This document shows positions 13,718 through 24,768 of a DNA stretch of 64,000 nt, one piece after another. The first letter of the stretch is position 1. Every line of letters starts with the position of its first letter. Below the pieces are notes generated by a model that was not told the origin of the DNA, did no database searches, and saw nothing but the letters and a program-made list of their open reading frames with translations. A program made the translations under genes and the position numbers. The stretch comes from Chondrosia reniformis (taxonomy: Eukaryota > Porifera > Demospongiae > Chondrillida > Chondrillidae), in NCBI GenBank assembly GCA_947172415.1, contig OX359198.1, positions 3,565,401 through 3,629,400 of the forward strand, read 5' to 3'.

Positions 13718-14586
13718 TTACTGTGAGTCAGAATCTAATGTTTCTGTGCTACTTCCAGATGTGGGATCATTTGGAGCACTGATGTACTGATTACCAGGCA
13801 ATGTTGTATAGGTGCTAGGTTTGTCAGTGTCTGAGGAACTTTCTATAGTTTCAGTACTAGAGGTGTTATCACTAGCCTCTTCATCAGATGGTCAAGATTC
13901 AAGAAGTGGAGGTTCATAAAACTACAAAGGAAATGAAGTTACACTGTCTTGTGATCAGTAACTTTCACATCATATATACCTACCATCAATTCGCTACACG
14001 TTAGTATTCCAGGTTTTAGATGGCCTTTCACCTCCTGCAACTGTCGTATATCACCAAAAACTTCAACACGAACGTCACACACTCTAAAACCCCACCATTT
14101 GCTACCAGAGGTAGACTTTGAATAAGGAACAGATGTAATGGTCCTATCATGATAGCAAGACTATGTAGTTCATGTTTAATTTAATATCGCTACTATCTCA
14201 TTTACTAACCCAGTAACATTAAATTCTTTTAGAAATAATGGAGATATGAATTGAGCTGCCTCTTTGGCTAAGTGTCCAAAGAATAGATTTCCATGTAAGG
14301 ATGTAACAAGAAGATCTACAGCATTGATATCATAACGGCTTGGACTCCTCCGTAGAATAACTGTCATTCCAACCTGAACCCGGCTACAATCAACATAGTA
14401 CAAGCGAATTCCTTTAGCCTGCGTTATAAATTGGGCAAGCTTAAGCGATCGTTCCGTACGCGAAATGGCCATCAACGCTGGCAATGGAGCATGTGACTGC
14501 GCGTGACCTGACGTCATTAAAATTATCAGAATAGAGAAATTTTCCCGTTGTTGTAATTTTTTTCTTCGTACGTAGCATACGTTCAA
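13718..14586 (-). pseudogene. HIRAN-domain gene carried by the DDE transposon
   Basis: Exon 1 (14586-14206) encodes a HIRAN-like domain: VGMTVILRRSPSRYDINAVD, then GNLFFGHLAKEAAQFISPL. HIRAN domains, as in HLTF/Rad5, bind DNA ends or stalled forks. I infer a 45-nt intron (14161-14205, GTAAAT...ATAG), exon 2 (14160-13984, 59 codons, KWWGFRVCDVRVEVFGD), a 62-nt intron (13922-13983, GTAGGT...TTTGTAG) and exon 3 (13921-13718), which is acidic and Ser/Thr-rich and ends DSDSQ. All three exons stay in frame. One TGA lies in exon 3 near 13889, so this copy may be broken; alternatively the protein may end soon after exon 1, at 14176. It converges on the transposase with ~40 bp between them. The start could instead be the later Met in MAISRTERS. 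Confidence 0.7.
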
Positions 14587-14688
14587 GGCTTGCTGCTAGC
14601 TTGAAGTCTATCAATAGCACAACTCTTAAGCTAGCTTTTGACCTGTCTACAGCTCTTAACTAAAAAGATGGCAGTGGAACGTATCTAA

Positions 14689-15103
14689 CAAATATTTCGA
14701 GTTTAAAAACTCGTGGGGCTGCCGCCCCCGAATCAACTCGAACTACTTGGCCGTATCGTTGGCATTTAATATATATATTCGTAATACTAACGATTGAGGA
14801 CGCTTAAGTGTCCTGAACACAATAAATAGCGACAGAAAAGCTTCGTTAACTAAAGCTTCCTGAACGCCGCCAGTTGCAAAACGATGTATTGATGTATAAA
14901 TTAAGTATTATAAAGTATTATAATAGTTGCGCATATATGAACCTGTATTAATTATATAGCGACGTATAAATAAAGTGTTATAATAGTTGCGTATCAACCC
15001 GTAGTATATATATATATATATATATATATCTTTCCGTAACATGAAGCCATACAGCGTAATCGGCAAATGAAAACAATATAAGGGGCTGCCTATGGCAGCC
15101 CCT
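14689..15103 (-). mobile_element. 415-bp non-autonomous Helentron-type element
   Basis: Read on the minus strand it begins at 15103 with a perfect hairpin (AGGGGCTGCC, TAT loop region, reverse arm), preceded by a T-run. It continues TTATATTGTTTTCATTTGCC and contains CGCAACTATTATAACAC and CAGGACACTTAAGCG. It ends with CCAAGTAGTTCGAGT, GGCGGCAGCCCCACGAG and AAACTCGAAATATTTG. Its first ~80 bases match 22624-22705 and its last ~55 match 59932-59991, the two ends of the large element further right. No coding capacity. It lies inside the DDE transposon, so it is younger than that insertion. Confidence 0.85.
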
Positions 15104-15423
15104 AAAAAAACTAAAGGTACCTTAAATTAACCTTTTCGACTCGTTTTCTCAAATGGAACGTTGAATTCAAGTTTTCTTCACACCAAGTCTCACGAATCTT
15201 GGGAGCAATGTCATACTGAAGTAAGAGTTCTTAACTAATATCTATTCGTTAGTTAGTATCTAAAAACTGTTTTTTGGAAAATGGGCTGCAACTAAGTGGG
15301 CGTGTCACAAACCATGCCCATCCACCCACATAGCATTCATTAACATCTACTTGATCCATCAAATTATAAAAATTAGCTAATCCCATCACCCTTAACTAAC
15401 TAGAGCTATTTTAGGCAAACCAG
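15104..15423. other. right part of DDE transposon, no gene seen
   Basis: About 320 bp between the nested Helentron-type element and the right terminal repeat. It holds no ORF or RNA gene that I can support. It is probably the transposon's own subterminal non-coding DNA. Confidence 0.5.
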
Positions 15424-15453
15424 CAAAATACACTCTTTAGACGTGGAGCACTG
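15424..15453 (-). repeat. right terminal inverted repeat of DDE transposon
   Basis: The reverse complement begins CAGTGCTCCACGTCTAAAGA and pairs with 11609-11638. TA (15454-15455) and satellite sequence follow directly. Confidence 0.85.
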
Positions 15454-18261
15454 TATGTTGTAAATGTCCTATTTATATACATATATATGCAATATATAAG
15501 ATATATAATATGGATATAAGATATATACAATATATATTACATATAAGATATATAATACATATATTAGGTGTATGTTTTGTTTTCTTTTTTAGGACCCAAC
15601 CAAGTATTGAACCAGGGCATCCTCGTACCTTGTATCCAGAAGATGTCATCCATAACACCATCGGTCACGTCGGTTCCACAATCTATGTTGTAAATGAAGT
15701 CCTATTTATGTACCACTCACTTTGACTCTACATATATATGTAATATATAAGATTTATAATATGCATATAAGATAAATGCAATATATATTACATATAAGGT
15801 ATATAATACATTTATCAGATGTATGTTTTTTCTTTTTTCAGGACCCCACCTGGTATTGAAACAGGGCATCCTCGTACGTTGTATCAAGACGATGTCATCC
15901 GTAACAGCATCGTTCACGTGGGTTCCACAATAAATGTCGTAAATAAAGTCCTATTTATATACCACTCACTTTTGACTCTACATATTAATGCAATTTACAA
16001 GATATATAATATGCATATAAGATGTATACAATATATATGACATATAAGATATATAATACATATATAAGATGTATGCTTTTTTTCTTTTCCAGGACCCAAC
16101 CTGGTATTGAACCAGGGCATCATCGTACCTTGTATCCAGACGATGTCAACGGTAACACCATCAGTCACGTTGGTCACTCTATATATGTTGCAAATGAAGG
16201 CCTATTTATATATCACTCACTTTTGACTCTACATATATATGCCATATATAAGATATATAACATGCATATAAGATATATACAATATATATTACATATAAGA
16301 TATATAATACATATATAAGCTTTTTTCTTTTCTTTTTTTCAGGACCCCACCTGGTATTGAACCAGGGCATCCTCGTAAGACGATGTTATCCGTAACACCA
16401 TCGGTCACGTGGGTTCCACAATGTATCTTGTAAATGAAGTCCTATTTATATACCACTCACTTTTGAATCTACATATATTTGCAATATATAAGATTTATAA
16501 TATGCATATAAGATATATACAATATATATTACATATAAGATATATAATACAAATATAAGATGTATACTTTTTTTCTTTTTTCAGGACCCAACCAGGTATT
16601 GAACCAGGGCATCCTTGTACGACGATGTTATCCGTAACATCTTCGGTCACGTGGGTTCCACAATGTATATTGTAAATGAAGTCCTATTTATATACCACTC
16701 ACTTTTGACTCTACATATTAATGCAATTTATAAGATATATAATATGCATATAAGATGTATACAATATATATGACATATAAGATATATAATACATATATAA
16801 GATGTATGCTTTTTTCTTTTTCAGGACCCAACCTGGTATTGAACCAGGGCATCATCGTACCTTGTATCCAGACGATGTCAACGGTAACACCATCAGTCAC
16901 GTTGGTCACTCTATATATGTTGTAAATGAAGGCCTATTTATATATCACTCACTTTTGACTCTACATATATATGCCATATATAAGATATATAACATGCATA
17001 TAAGATATATACAATATATATTACATATAAGATATATAATACATATATAAGCTTTTTTCTTTTCTTTTTTTCAGGACCCCACCTGGTATTGAACCAGGGC
17101 ATCCTCGTAAGACGATGTTATCCGTAACACCATCGGTCACGTGGGTTCCACAATGTATCTTGTAAATGAAGTCCTATTTATATACCACTCACTTTTGAAT
17201 CTACATATATTTGCAATATATAAGATTTATAATATGCATATAAGATATATACAATATATATTACATATAAGATATATAATACAAATATAAGATGTATACT
17301 TTTTTTCTTTTTTCAGGACCCAACCAGGTATTGAACCAGGGCATCCTTGTACGACGATGTTATCCGTAACATCTTCGGTCACGTGGGTTCCACAATGTAT
17401 ATTGTAAATGAAGTCCTATTTATATACCACTCACTTTTGACTCTACATATTAATGCAATTTATAAGATATATAATATGCATATAAGATGTATACAATATA
17501 TATGACATATAAGATATATAATACATATATAAGATGTATGCTTTTTTCTTTTTCAGGACCCAACCTGGTATTGAACCAGGGCATCATCGTACCTTGTATC
17601 CAGACGATGTCAACGGTAACACCATCAGTCACGTTGGTCACTCTATATATGTTGTAAATGAAGGCCTATTTATATATCACTCACTTTTGACTCTACATAT
17701 ATATGCCATATATAAGATATATAACATGCATATAAGATATATACAATATATATTACATATAAGATATATAATACATATATAAGCTTTTTTCTTTTCTTTT
17801 TTTTCAGGACCCCACCTGGTATTGAACCAGGGCATCCTCGTACGACGATGTTATCCGTAACACCATCGGTCACGTGGGTTCCACAATGTACCTTGTAAAT
17901 GAAGTCCTATTTATATACCACTCACTTTTGAATCTACATATATTTGCAATATATAAGATTTATAATATGCATATAAGATATATACAATATATATTACATA
18001 TAAGATATATAATACAAATATAAGATGTATGCTTTTTTTTCTTTTTTCAGGACCCAACCTGGTATTGAACCAGGGCATCCTCGTACGACGATGTTATCCG
18101 TAACATCTTCGGTCACGTGGGTTCCACAATGTATATTGTAAATGAAGTCCTATTTATATACCACTCACTTTTGACTACTTATATATGCAATATATAAGAT
18201 ATATAATATGCATATAAGTTATATACAGTATATATTACATATAAGATATATAATACATATA
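15454..18261. repeat. satellite array, segment B, with 732-bp higher-order repeat
   Basis: Continuation of the ~244-bp satellite. From about 16070 to 18250 three-monomer blocks repeat with a 732-bp period: 16718-16909 and 17450-17641 are identical or nearly so, as are 16802-17050 and 17534-17782. The three subtypes differ in the junction after the AT-rich half (GATGTATGC versus TATAAGCTTTTTTC) and in short deletions such as TCGTAAGACGATG. This indicates recent unequal exchange or replication-slip duplication of trimers. Confidence 0.92.
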
Positions 18262-18658
18262 CGGTGGAACCTCCGTTAACGGACCTTCCCAATTGCGAAA
18301 ACCTCCATTACAACGTCCCGGAAGTAAAGCACCGACTCAACTTCGTTTTAAAGTAGTATGTAAGAACCCTCCGCATAGCGGAAACCTCTCAGTTCCGTAA
18401 TAACGAACTTATCTCCTTTGCTAAAGTGTAAATTCTATCTCTATTTAACGGAAAAGGGATTCACAATTCGAACGTCATATATTGGGAATTAACGTGTGTG
18501 GCGAATTGCGAGTAGTATATACAATCTTTTGACACGTATTGATTTGACACCTCAGTAACTTCGTATACCCATCCCGTACACTTAAGCATTCTTTTAACCA
18601 CAATGTTTACTTATACCCGAATTTTCGACCAGATTCAAATCCTGTGATATTATTAGGT

Positions 18659-19095
18659 AAGCAGCTGCCACCTACGGACAGGAGGAGCATCTCGAATAAG
18701 ATGAACAGAACCGACAGAGTAAGGAAAGCTTCCATAAGGACAAAGAACTGTTGTTCTTAAATGTCCTTTAAAAAGCTTTGTAAATGAGCACGTACAGAAC
18801 ACAGGATCAAATTACAGGTTTCATATGGTGTGAAATCTATTTGAAACTTCTTGAACGGCCAGGTTTCAAAGGGTGCTCAAAAATGTGCTAACAGATTAAT
18901 TTCACTGGTTTCAAATTTTAACAGCCCCCTTTCAGAGTTTATACATACTTTCATACCTTTTGAAACCTGGCAGTTCAGAGAGTTTCAAAAAGGTTGCATG
19001 CCATCTGAAACCTGATATTTGATCCTTTGGAATAAAGTTATCTTGAAAAGTATCTTCTTAGAGATGCTCCTCCTGTCCATAGATGGCAGCTGCTT
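18659..19095. mobile_element. foldback element nested in the pogo-like element
   Basis: Arms of about 36 bp, beginning TAAGCAGCTGCC and running to GGAGGAGCATCTC, are inverted at 18659-18694 and 19060-19095. A second inner inverted pair follows (AGGATCAAATTACAGGTTTC near 18801 with GAAACCTGATATTTGATCCT near 19010), plus several GGTTTCAAA/TTTGAAACC pairs. The whole could fold into one long hairpin. No coding potential seen. Confidence 0.7.
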
Positions 19096-19106
19096 AACTA
19101 TCACTG

Positions 19107-19256
19107 GATTCGAAAGAATCCCTGCAGGCCATCAAATACTTTTTGGAGAGCTATTCCCACCTTATTGAAGCAGCTACTACCAGCAACCTTATTGATAGAG
19201 TTGCAATGTTGCATTCAGTTTGTGCCGGACAGACTACTATAGATGATCATAATTAA
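19107..19256 (+). pseudogene. C-terminal scrap of a pogo-type transposase
   Basis: Fifty codons are open from the edge of the nested foldback to a TAA, reading ESLQAIKYFLESYS and ending AGQTTIDDHN. The QTTIDD ending and the preceding amphipathic helix resemble the extreme C-terminus of pogo/Tigger transposases. The rest of the protein is missing. The call rests on this short motif and on the TIR type. Confidence 0.5.
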
Positions 19257-19399
19257 GGACTATAGTTACATGTGTGCATGAAAATGTATATATATCAAGT
19301 CTGAGTAATTATTTCTGTGTAAAAACAAGAAATGCGCAAAACCTCCCTTTAAAGAAATGAAATTGTCCCAATGATGTTTGTTATTCGGAGGTTCCACTG

Positions 19400-22300
19400 T
19401 AATAGATGTATGCTTTTTTCTTCTTTTCTGTTTTCAGGACCCCACCTGGTATTGAACCAGGGCATCCTCGGACGACGATGTTATCCGTAAAATCATCGGT
19501 CACGTGGGTTCCACAATGTATCTTGTAAATGAAGTCCTATTTATATACCACTCACTTTTGACTATACATTTATATGCAATATATAAGATATATAATATAC
19601 ATAAAAAATATATACAATATATATTACATATAAGATATATAAAACATATATAAGATGTATGCATTTTTTCTTTTTTCTTTTTTCAGGACCCAACCTTGTA
19701 TTGAACTAGGGCATCCTCGTACCTTGTATCCAGACGATTTCATCCGTAACACCATCGGTCACGTGGGTTCCAGAATATATGTTGTAAATGATGTCATATT
19801 TATATACCACTCACCTTTGACTCTTCCATATATATGCAATATATATATATATAATATGAATATAAGATATATACAATATATATTACACATAAGATATATA
19901 ATACATATATAAGTTGTTTTCTTTTTTTCGTTTTTCAGGATCCAACCTGGTATTGAACCAGGGCATCCTCGTACGACGATGTTATCCGTAACACCATCGG
20001 TCACGTGGGTTCCACAATGTATCTTTTAAATGAAGTCCTATTTATATACCACTCACTTTTGACTCTACATATATATGCAATATATATGATATATAATAAG
20101 CATATAAGATATATACAATATATATTACATATAAGATATATAAAACATATATATTATGCATGCTTTTTTCTTTTTTCAGGCCACAACCTGATATTGAACC
20201 AGGACATCCTCGGACCTTGTATCTAGACAATGTCATCCGTAACACCATCGGTCACGTGGGTCACAGAATATATGTTGTAAATGAAATCCTATTTATATAC
20301 CACTCACTTTTGACTCTACAAATATATGCAATATATATATATATATAATATGCATATAAGATATATACAATATATTTTGGATATAAGATATATAATACAT
20401 ATATAAGTTGTTTGCTTTTATTTCTATTTTTCTTTTTTCAGGACCAAACCTGGCATTGAATTGAGGCATCCTCGTACCTTGTATGCAGACGATGTCATTC
20501 GTAACACCATCGGTCACGTGGGTCACCCAATATATGTTGTAAATGAAGTCCTATTTATATATCACTCACTTTTGAATCTACATATATATGCAATATATGT
20601 ATATATAGAATATGCATATAAGATATATAATTCATAAATATTTTGTATGCTTTTTTCTTTTTTCATGACACAAACTGGTATTGAACCAGGACATCCTCGT
20701 ACCTTGATTCCAGACGATGTTATCCGTAACACCATCGGTCACGTGGGTTCCAAAATATATGTTGTAAATGATGTCCTATTTATATACCACTCACTTTTGA
20801 CTCTTCCATATATATGCAATATATATATATATAATATGCATATAAGATATATACAATATATATTACATATAAGATATATAATACATATATAAGTTGTTGC
20901 CTTTTTTCTTTTTTCAGGACCCAACCTAGAATTGAACTAGGGCATCCTCGTACGACGATGTTATCCGTAACACCATCGGTCACGTGGGTGCCACAATGTA
21001 TCTTTTAAATGAAGTCCTATTTATATACCACTCACTTTTGACTCTACATATATATGCAATATATATGATATATAATAAGCATATAAGATATATACAATAT
21101 ATATTATATATAAGATATATAATACATATATAAGTTGTTGGCTTTTTTCTTTTTTCAGGACCCAACCTGGAATTGAACTAGGGTATCCTCGTACCTTGTT
21201 TCCAGACGATGTCATCCGTAACACCATCGGTCCCGTGGGTCACCCAATATATGTTGTAAATGAAGTCCTATTTATATACCTCACACTTTTGACTTTTCAT
21301 ATATATGCAATATATATATATATAATATGCATATGAGATATATACAATATATATTACATATAAGATATATAAAACATATATATTATGCATGCTTTTTTCT
21401 TTTTTCAGGCCACAACCTGATATTGAACCAGGACATCCTCGGACCTTGTATCTAGACAATGTCATCCGTAACACCATCAGTCACGTGGGTCACAGAATAT
21501 ATGTTGTAAATGAAATCCTATTTATATACCACTCACTTTTGACTCTACAAATATATGCAATATATATATATATATAATATGCATATAAGATATATACAAT
21601 ATATTTTGGATATAAGATATATAATACATATATAAGTTGTTTGCTTTTATTTCTATTTTTCTTTTTTCAGGACCAAACCTGGCATTGAATTGAGGCATCC
21701 TCGTACCTTGTATGCAGACGATGTCATTCGTAACACCATCGGTCACGTGGGTCACCCAATATATGTTGTAAATGAAGTCCTATTTATATATCACTCACTT
21801 TTGAATCTACATATATATGCAATATATGTATATATAGAATATGCATATAAGATATATAATTCATAAATATTTTGTATGCTTTTTTCTTTTTTCATGACAC
21901 AAACTGGTATTGAACCAGGACATCCTCGTACCTTGTATCCAGACGATGTTATCCGTAACACCATCGGTCACGTGGGTTACCCAATATATGTTGTAAATGA
22001 AGTCCTATTTATATACCACACACTTTTGACTTTTCATATATATGCAATATATATATATATAATATGCATATAAGATATATACAATATATATTACATATAA
22101 GATATATAAAACATATATATTATGCATGCTTTTTTCTTTTTTCAGGCCACAACCTGATATTGAACCAGGACATCCTCGTACCTTGTATCCAGACAAGGAC
22201 ATTGTCATCCGTAACACCATCGGTCACGTGGGTCAAAGAATATATGTTGTAAATGAAGTCCTATTTATATACCACTCACTTTTGACTCTACAAATATATG

Positions 22301-22623
22301 CAATATATATATATATAATATGCATATAAGATATATACAATATATATTATATATAAGATATATAATACATATATAAGTTGTTTGCTTTTATTACTTTTTT
22401 CTTTTTCAGGACCAAACCTGGTATTGAATTGAGGCATCCTCGTACCTTGTATACAGACGATGTCATCCGTAACACCATCGGTCACGTGGGTCACCCAATG
22501 TATGTAGTAAATGAAGTCCTATTTATATACCACTCACTTTCTAATCCACATATATATGCAATATATATATATATAGAATATGCATATAAGATATATAATT
22601 CATACATATTATGTATGCTTTTT
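19400..22623. repeat. satellite array, segment C, with 1229-bp higher-order repeat
   Basis: Same monomer family. Here a five-monomer unit of 1,229 bp is duplicated: 20160-20348 matches 21389-21577, 20293-20526 matches 21522-21755, and 20647 onward matches 21876 onward. The final monomer belongs to the TATATAGAATATGC subtype and stops in its poly-T tract at 22623. In its two sister copies this subtype continues into CATGACACAAACTGGTATTG, which is what appears (slightly changed) at 60006. Confidence 0.93.
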
Positions 22624-22705
22624 AGGGGCTGCCACAGGCAGCCCTTATATTGTTTTCATTTGCCGATTACGTTGTACGGCTTCATGTTACGGAAAGATAT
22701 ATACA
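22624..22705 (+). repeat. 5' terminal sequence of the Helentron
   Basis: Begins AGGGGCTGCC followed by an inverted copy (GGCAGCCC), then TTATATTGTTTTCATTTGCC and CTTCATGTTACGGAAAG. It is a near-exact reverse complement of 15022-15103. The preceding bases are a satellite T-run. Confidence 0.85.
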
Positions 22706-23480
22706 GTACAAGTTACAATATACTAAGGTAATCTAATATAAATAAATAATATAATTAATTAAATAATTCGTATGGCCCCAAGAAAGGACCTAGAAACAAA
22801 ATAGGCATATCATCATAAAGTTTAGGGTATAAAACTCATTTTAAATTAAGGGATTTTGAATTTAGGCCGAAGGACAAAGTCTGCATATAAAAGGCCATAG
22901 GACTATAGAAAACCTATGGGAAATTTATATGCAAACAATGTGTTATATTGATAAAAAATTTCAATTTGTCAGATAACTGTGAAATCAACATATATCATGG
23001 TACATGTGTATAAGAAACGTCTGACGAAGTTTTGCTTAATTAAATGAGCAAAATAATCAAGATATAATGAAGAATTCAAAGTTACGATTGCGCAAGCTGG
23101 TGATGTATTGTGATGTTTTTCTAATGTGTCACCAACACCTTCGTATGTCGCTCCGTACACACATTTTGTGAATCATGTGACGTTGCGTAAACGTCACCGA
23201 CTCGTTGCTAAAGAAGATCATCCTTCGAGAACGGCTATGACAAGTCGACGCTCTCCTACGAGAAGGAGCTACCGAACAGGCGAGTTGTAGCGAAGGTTAG
23301 ATAAAGCGTTTTTGTATACGTTCCCGTCAAGTTTGAGGCAGATTTGTTCCTATATTGATGCGAAAGACTGGATTCGTTTGGTCGACCGTATTACTTTGGT
23401 AATTTAAGCTCTGTCTTCTCTTCTTACGTTATCGGTTAATATTTTTACTTGTCCATGTGTAGGAATAAGGTGTGTTTGTT
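22706..23480. other. no recognised gene, Helentron 5' region
   Basis: AT-rich DNA with a few short frames. A 63-codon minus-strand frame (23160-22969) and a short plus frame starting MTSRRSPTRRSY near 23236 are not recognised. No signal peptide or exon that would complete the fibrocystin-like gene downstream was found. Confidence 0.4.
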
Positions 23481-23494
23481 GCGATCATTACGAG

Positions 23495-23665
23495 AATAAA
23501 GCTTTGTTGAGTGTCAGCAACATGAATTTACTAATTTCCTATTTATACTGAATTGTATTCCCACTCCTCATATATTGCTGATGCATGAAGACCTCTGGGT
23601 CGAAACGTCCAGAATTAGTAAATTCATATTGCTGACTTTCAACTAGGCTTTATTCTTATCCATGT
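23495..23665. repeat. short foldback with GGTCGAAACGTC motif
   Basis: The inverted arms GAATAAAGCTTTGTTGAG and CAGCAACATGAATTTACTAA pair with AATTAGTAAATTCATATTGC and GGCTTTATTC. Between them lies GATGCATGAAGACC with GGTCGAAACGTCC. A diverged, rearranged relative with CAGCAACATGAATTGATAAA and GAACGTTTCGACCC lies at 34690-34790, so this is a dispersed repeat family present at both ends of the cargo gene. Confidence 0.6.
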
Positions 23666-23920
23666 TAGTACGTTTTCCATGTGTACTACATACAGTAACG
23701 AAATTGCTTATAGCGAATGTCTATAAGTATAGTGAAATACTTTGTTAGCTAATTACACTCAAGTACACTACACAGTGCAAGTTACTAGCAAATATATAAA
23801 ATATTAAATTACAATCAAGTACTACACAGTACAAGTTACAAATTTAAGAGATCCAAGTGACTATGTAATATTAAAATTACAATCAAGTACTAGCTACACA
23901 GTGCAAGTTACAAATTTAAA

Positions 23921-24683
23921 GAGATCCAAGTGACCCCTAGGATAATCAGTATTTTAAACAGTACAAGACTTTAGTCACACTAGTACTGTTGCAGGCTTTG
24001 AAATCCTCAACTACTGCATAGAGAGTAGTAGTTAATACAGATTATCCAATTGCAAGGTAGAACACATGGCCTACCAATTACCTTTTCACACCTTAGTATA
24101 GACTGAAGATGATGCATCTGCATGCCATATATCAACAAAGGCTTCAGTATTAAAGGGGTCTCAGCTAATAACCACAGCAGATTTGATTTGCCTTGTGAGG
24201 GAGCTAAGAACACCGACGGTTGGTTGCATGCATTGGCATAATCAACAGGGTTAGAGACCATTTTGTAACTTGTACACAAGGGAAATCATATATGTATATA
24301 AAGGCCTTGGCCTTTTATGTCCCTTGTGTAAAAGTTACAAAATGGTCTCTAACCCTGTTGATTATGCCAATGCATGCAACCAACCGTCGGTGTTCTTAGC
24401 TCCCTCACAAGGCAAATCAAATCTGCTGTGGTTATTAGCTGAGACCCCTTTAATACTGAAGCCTTTGTTGATATATGGCATGCAGATGCATCATCTTCAG
24501 TCTATACTAAGGTGTGAAATGGTAATTGGTAGGCCATGTGTTCTACCTTGCAATTGGATGATCTGTATCAACTACTACTCTCTATGCAGTAGTTGAGGAT
24601 TTCAAAGCCTTCAACAGTACTAGTGTGACTAAAGTCTTGTACTGTTTAAAATACTGATTATCCTAGGGGTCACTTGGATCTCT
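23921..24683. mobile_element. large foldback palindrome, upstream of cargo gene
   Basis: Two nearly identical arms of about 360 bp in inverted orientation around a centre near 24300 (AAAGGCCTTGGCCTTT). The arms start GATCCAAGTGACCCCTAGGA. Because of this, the same ~60-residue frame (MVSNPVDYANACNQPSVF...) appears on both strands (24279-24007 and 24270-24596); I treat it as a by-product and not a gene. A direct ~110-bp duplication of the outer edge precedes it (23815-23935). A diverged relative sits at 35217-35942. Confidence 0.85.
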
Positions 24684-24768
24684 ATATATATATATGTATA
24701 TACAAGTATACGTGAATATCTACATATATAATGTTTAAGATTTTATTAGTGTTATTTCCTTTCTCTAG

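Larger units (their letters stand above)
11609..15453 (+). mobile_element. two-gene DDE transposon inserted in the satellite
   Basis: The left end CAGTGATCCACATCTTAAGA and the reverse complement of the right end, CAGTGCTCCACGTCTAAAGA, form imperfect TIRs of about 30 bp. Both ends are flanked by TA, and satellite resumes in register on both sides (CAATATA before, TATGTTGTAAATG after), giving a 3,845-bp element. It carries a transposase on the plus strand and a HIRAN-domain gene on the minus strand, arranged tail to tail. A 415-bp Helentron-type element has landed inside it. The TA target and motif layout fit the IS630/Tc1/mariner superfamily. Confidence 0.88.
18262..19399. mobile_element. pogo-like non-autonomous element in the satellite
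   Basis: The left end CGGTGGAACCTCCGTTAAC and the reverse complement of the right end, CAGTGGAACCTCCGAATAAC, form TIRs. TA flanks both sides (18260-18261, 19400-19401) and satellite resumes at once. The TA target and the CAGTGGAACCTCCG end fit pogo/Tigger-type Tc1-mariner elements. Only a C-terminal scrap of transposase remains, and a foldback element sits inside. Confidence 0.8.

Noticed and set aside
14163-14196. A 33-nt intron in the HIRAN gene
   Set aside because: A 45-nt intron using an upstream GTAAAT donor fits better and is less extreme.
15022-22705. Long-range inverted repeat as ends of one 7.6-kb transposon
   Set aside because: The two inverted copies are better explained as the 5' ends of two separate Helentron-family elements; the satellite runs through the interval and the DDE transposon boundary lies between them.
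9860-22731. Dozens of 60-117-codon ORFs on both strands of the satellite
   Set aside because: They recur once per monomer, are open on both strands, and translate AT-rich repeat into Tyr/Ile-rich sequence; they are by-products of the repeat.
24007-24596. A conserved ~90-residue protein on both strands
   Set aside because: The identical product on both strands is due to the palindrome; no known domain.
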